NCBI GenBank assembly: GCA_027491115.1
Contig: JAIXWV010000005.1
Span: 1-64,000, forward strand
Reading direction: 5' to 3'
DNA length: 64,000 nucleotides
Source of the DNA: Pseudomonadota bacterium
GTDB taxonomy: Bacteria; Bdellovibrionota; UBA1018; CAIMNF01
The notes beneath the pieces are model-generated. The model made no database searches. It saw nothing but the letters and a program-made list of their open reading frames with translations, and was not told the DNA's origin. Both the position numbers and the translations under genes were made by a program. Below, in pieces: positions 62,833 to 64,000 of the stretch (its first letter is position 1; every line of letters starts with the position of its first letter).

Positions 62833-64000
62833 ATGAACACAGGATTCTCGACAGGTACCTACAAGCAAAACCCCAACATGCTCCAATACAAGGTGCGCGA
62901 CATCACCTTGGCCGATTGGGGTCGCAAGGAAATCAAACTTGCTGAAGCTGAGATGCCCGGCCTGATGGCCCTCCGCCAGGAGTTCGGTCCGTCCAAGCCA
63001 CTCAAGGGCGCCCGGATCGCAGGCTGTCTCCACATGACCATTCAGACCGCGGTGCTCATCGAGACCCTGGTCGAACTCGGTGCGGAAGTGACCTGGTCCT
63101 CCTGTAACATCTTCTCGACCCAAGACCACGCAGCTGCGGCCATCGCGGCGGCCGGAATTCCCGTCTACGCGTGGAAAGGCCAGACCGAAGATGAGTTCAT
63201 GTGGTGTATCGACCAGACCGTGTTCTTCGGCGACAAGAACCGTCCGCTCAACATGATCCTCGATGATGGCGGAGATCTCACCGGTCTCGTTCTCACCCAA
63301 TATCCTGCCCTCTACGAAGGGATCCGCGGCATCTCCGAAGAGACCACCACAGGCGTCCACCGCCTGCACGAGTTGGAACGCCTCGGAAAACTCCCGGTTC
63401 CTTGCATCAACGTGAACGACTCCGTGACCAAGTCGAAGTTCGACAACAAGTACGGATGCCGCGAGTCCTGCGTGGACGCCATCCGTCGCGCCACTGACAT
63501 CATGATCGCAGGCAAAGTCGCAATCGTGGCCGGTTTCGGCGATGTCGGCAAGGGTTCCGCTGACTCCCTCCGCGGAGCGGGTGCACGCGTAATCGTCACC
63601 GAAATCGACCCCATCTGCGCCCTTCAGGCCGCGATGGAGGGTTTTGAAGTGAAGAAAATGGACGACGTGATCGGTCTAGCCGATATCGTCGTCACTGCTA
63701 CCGGTTGCAAGGGCATCATCCAAGATCGTCACTTCAAGGCAATGAAGGACAAGACCATCGTTTGCAACATCGGTCACTTCGACATCGAGATCGACATGGC
63801 CTGGCTCAACAAGAACTACGGGCACACCAAAGACACCATCAAGCCACAAGTTGATCTTTACACCCTCGACGGGAACAAACAGGTCATCGTGCTAGCTGAA
63901 GGCCGCCTCGTGAACCTCGGATGTGCCACCGGCCACCCGAGCTTCGTGATGTCGAACTCGTTTGCAAACCAGACCCTGGCCCAGATCGAGCTTTGGGCCC
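62833..64000 (+). CDS. ahcY: S-adenosylhomocysteine hydrolase, 3' end cut by window
   Basis: 389 codons are visible, still open at the window edge; the family is about 430-475 residues. [60 protein letters not shown] and the NAD loop GFGDVGKG are diagnostic. It contains the longer insert typical of many bacterial forms ([18 protein letters not shown]). Hydrolyses SAH to adenosine and homocysteine, keeping methyltransferases such as MnmC active. Confidence 0.96.
   Translation, partial: MNTGFSTGTYKQNPNMLQYKVRDITLADWGRKEIKLAEAEMPGLMALRQEFGPSKPLKGARIAGCLHMTIQTAVLIETLVELGAEVTWSSCNIFSTQDHAAAAIAAAGIPVYAWKGQTEDEFMWCIDQTVFFGDKNRPLNMILDDGGDLTGLVLTQYPALYEGIRGISEETTTGVHRLHELERLGKLPVPCINVNDSVTKSKFDNKYGCRESCVDAIRRATDIMIAGKVAIVAGFGDVGKGSADSLRGAGARVIVTEIDPICALQAAMEGFEVKKMDDVIGLADIVVTATGCKGIIQDRHFKAMKDKTIVCNIGHFDIEIDMAWLNKNYGHTKDTIKPQVDLYTLDGNKQVIVLAEGRLVNLGCATGHPSFVMSNSFANQTLAQIELWA

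Overview
The window is 64 kb of tightly packed bacterial chromosome, GC-rich by eye, with no gene-free stretch above about 200 bp. Many lipoproteins, outer-membrane beta-barrels and TPR/FecR proteins mark a Gram-negative envelope. An FHA-GGDEF diguanylate cyclase built like Bdellovibrio DgcB, an HD-GYP protein and several taxon-restricted lipoproteins suggest the Bdellovibrionota (former delta-proteobacteria). That placement is inference; no rRNA or tRNA gene was seen.

Layout. 1-5133: end of a secreted protein, then a minus-strand run HD-GYP, TPR, FecR, beta-barrel, zinc aminopeptidase. 5343-6892: a lipoprotein and a small Cys-rich protein. 6851-14968: a divergent accessory cluster. The minus arm holds a KAS III-like condensing enzyme, ATP-grasp ligase, SDR reductase, metallo-beta-lactamase-fold hydrolase and PaaK/F390-synthetase-like adenylating enzyme; the plus arm holds a COQ4-like protein, a fatty-acid desaturase and a GNAT-like protein. 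It looks like an undescribed acyl-derived natural-product or lipid pathway, analogous to but not the same as OleABCD, and is the best candidate novel system here. 14992-19129: thiolase, peptide-type solute-binding protein and a two-subunit 3-ketoacid CoA-transferase (ketone-body use). 19196-20983: an HtrA protease and a hypothetical protein. 21013-22148: a lysine-rich histone-H1-like protein and rpmF. 22250-32896: fabD-fabG-acpP, then an IS element and a reverse-oriented S41 peptidase inserted before fabF-rpiB-glyA-acyl-CoA dehydrogenase, then pgi. 32991-36579: DgcB-like cyclase, mutL, miaA. 36640-44741: ilvE, pseudouridine synthase, an outer-membrane protein/lipoprotein pair, mnmC, a glycosyltransferase. 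44717-54836 (minus): response regulator, lipoprotein, radical SAM/B12 protein, HAD protein, BtpA family, 5'-nucleotidase, ettA, beta-barrel, PHP-domain lipoprotein. 54940-57562: hypothetical, nfu-like, manC. 57567-62782: mmsA, urc1, urc4, upp, udk, a bacterial URC uracil-degradation operon. 62833-end: ahcY, cut by the window.

Regulation. At about a dozen transcription-unit heads a sigma70-type -10 box (often with a 17-18 bp spacer to a -35) ends only 6-9 nt before the ATG, so mRNAs would be leaderless or nearly so. Internal operon genes instead overlap by 4 bp (ATGA) or have Shine-Dalgarno sites. The clearest case is thiolase/htrA (19137-19188), where one self-complementary TTGCAA serves both strands with identical 17-6-7 geometry.
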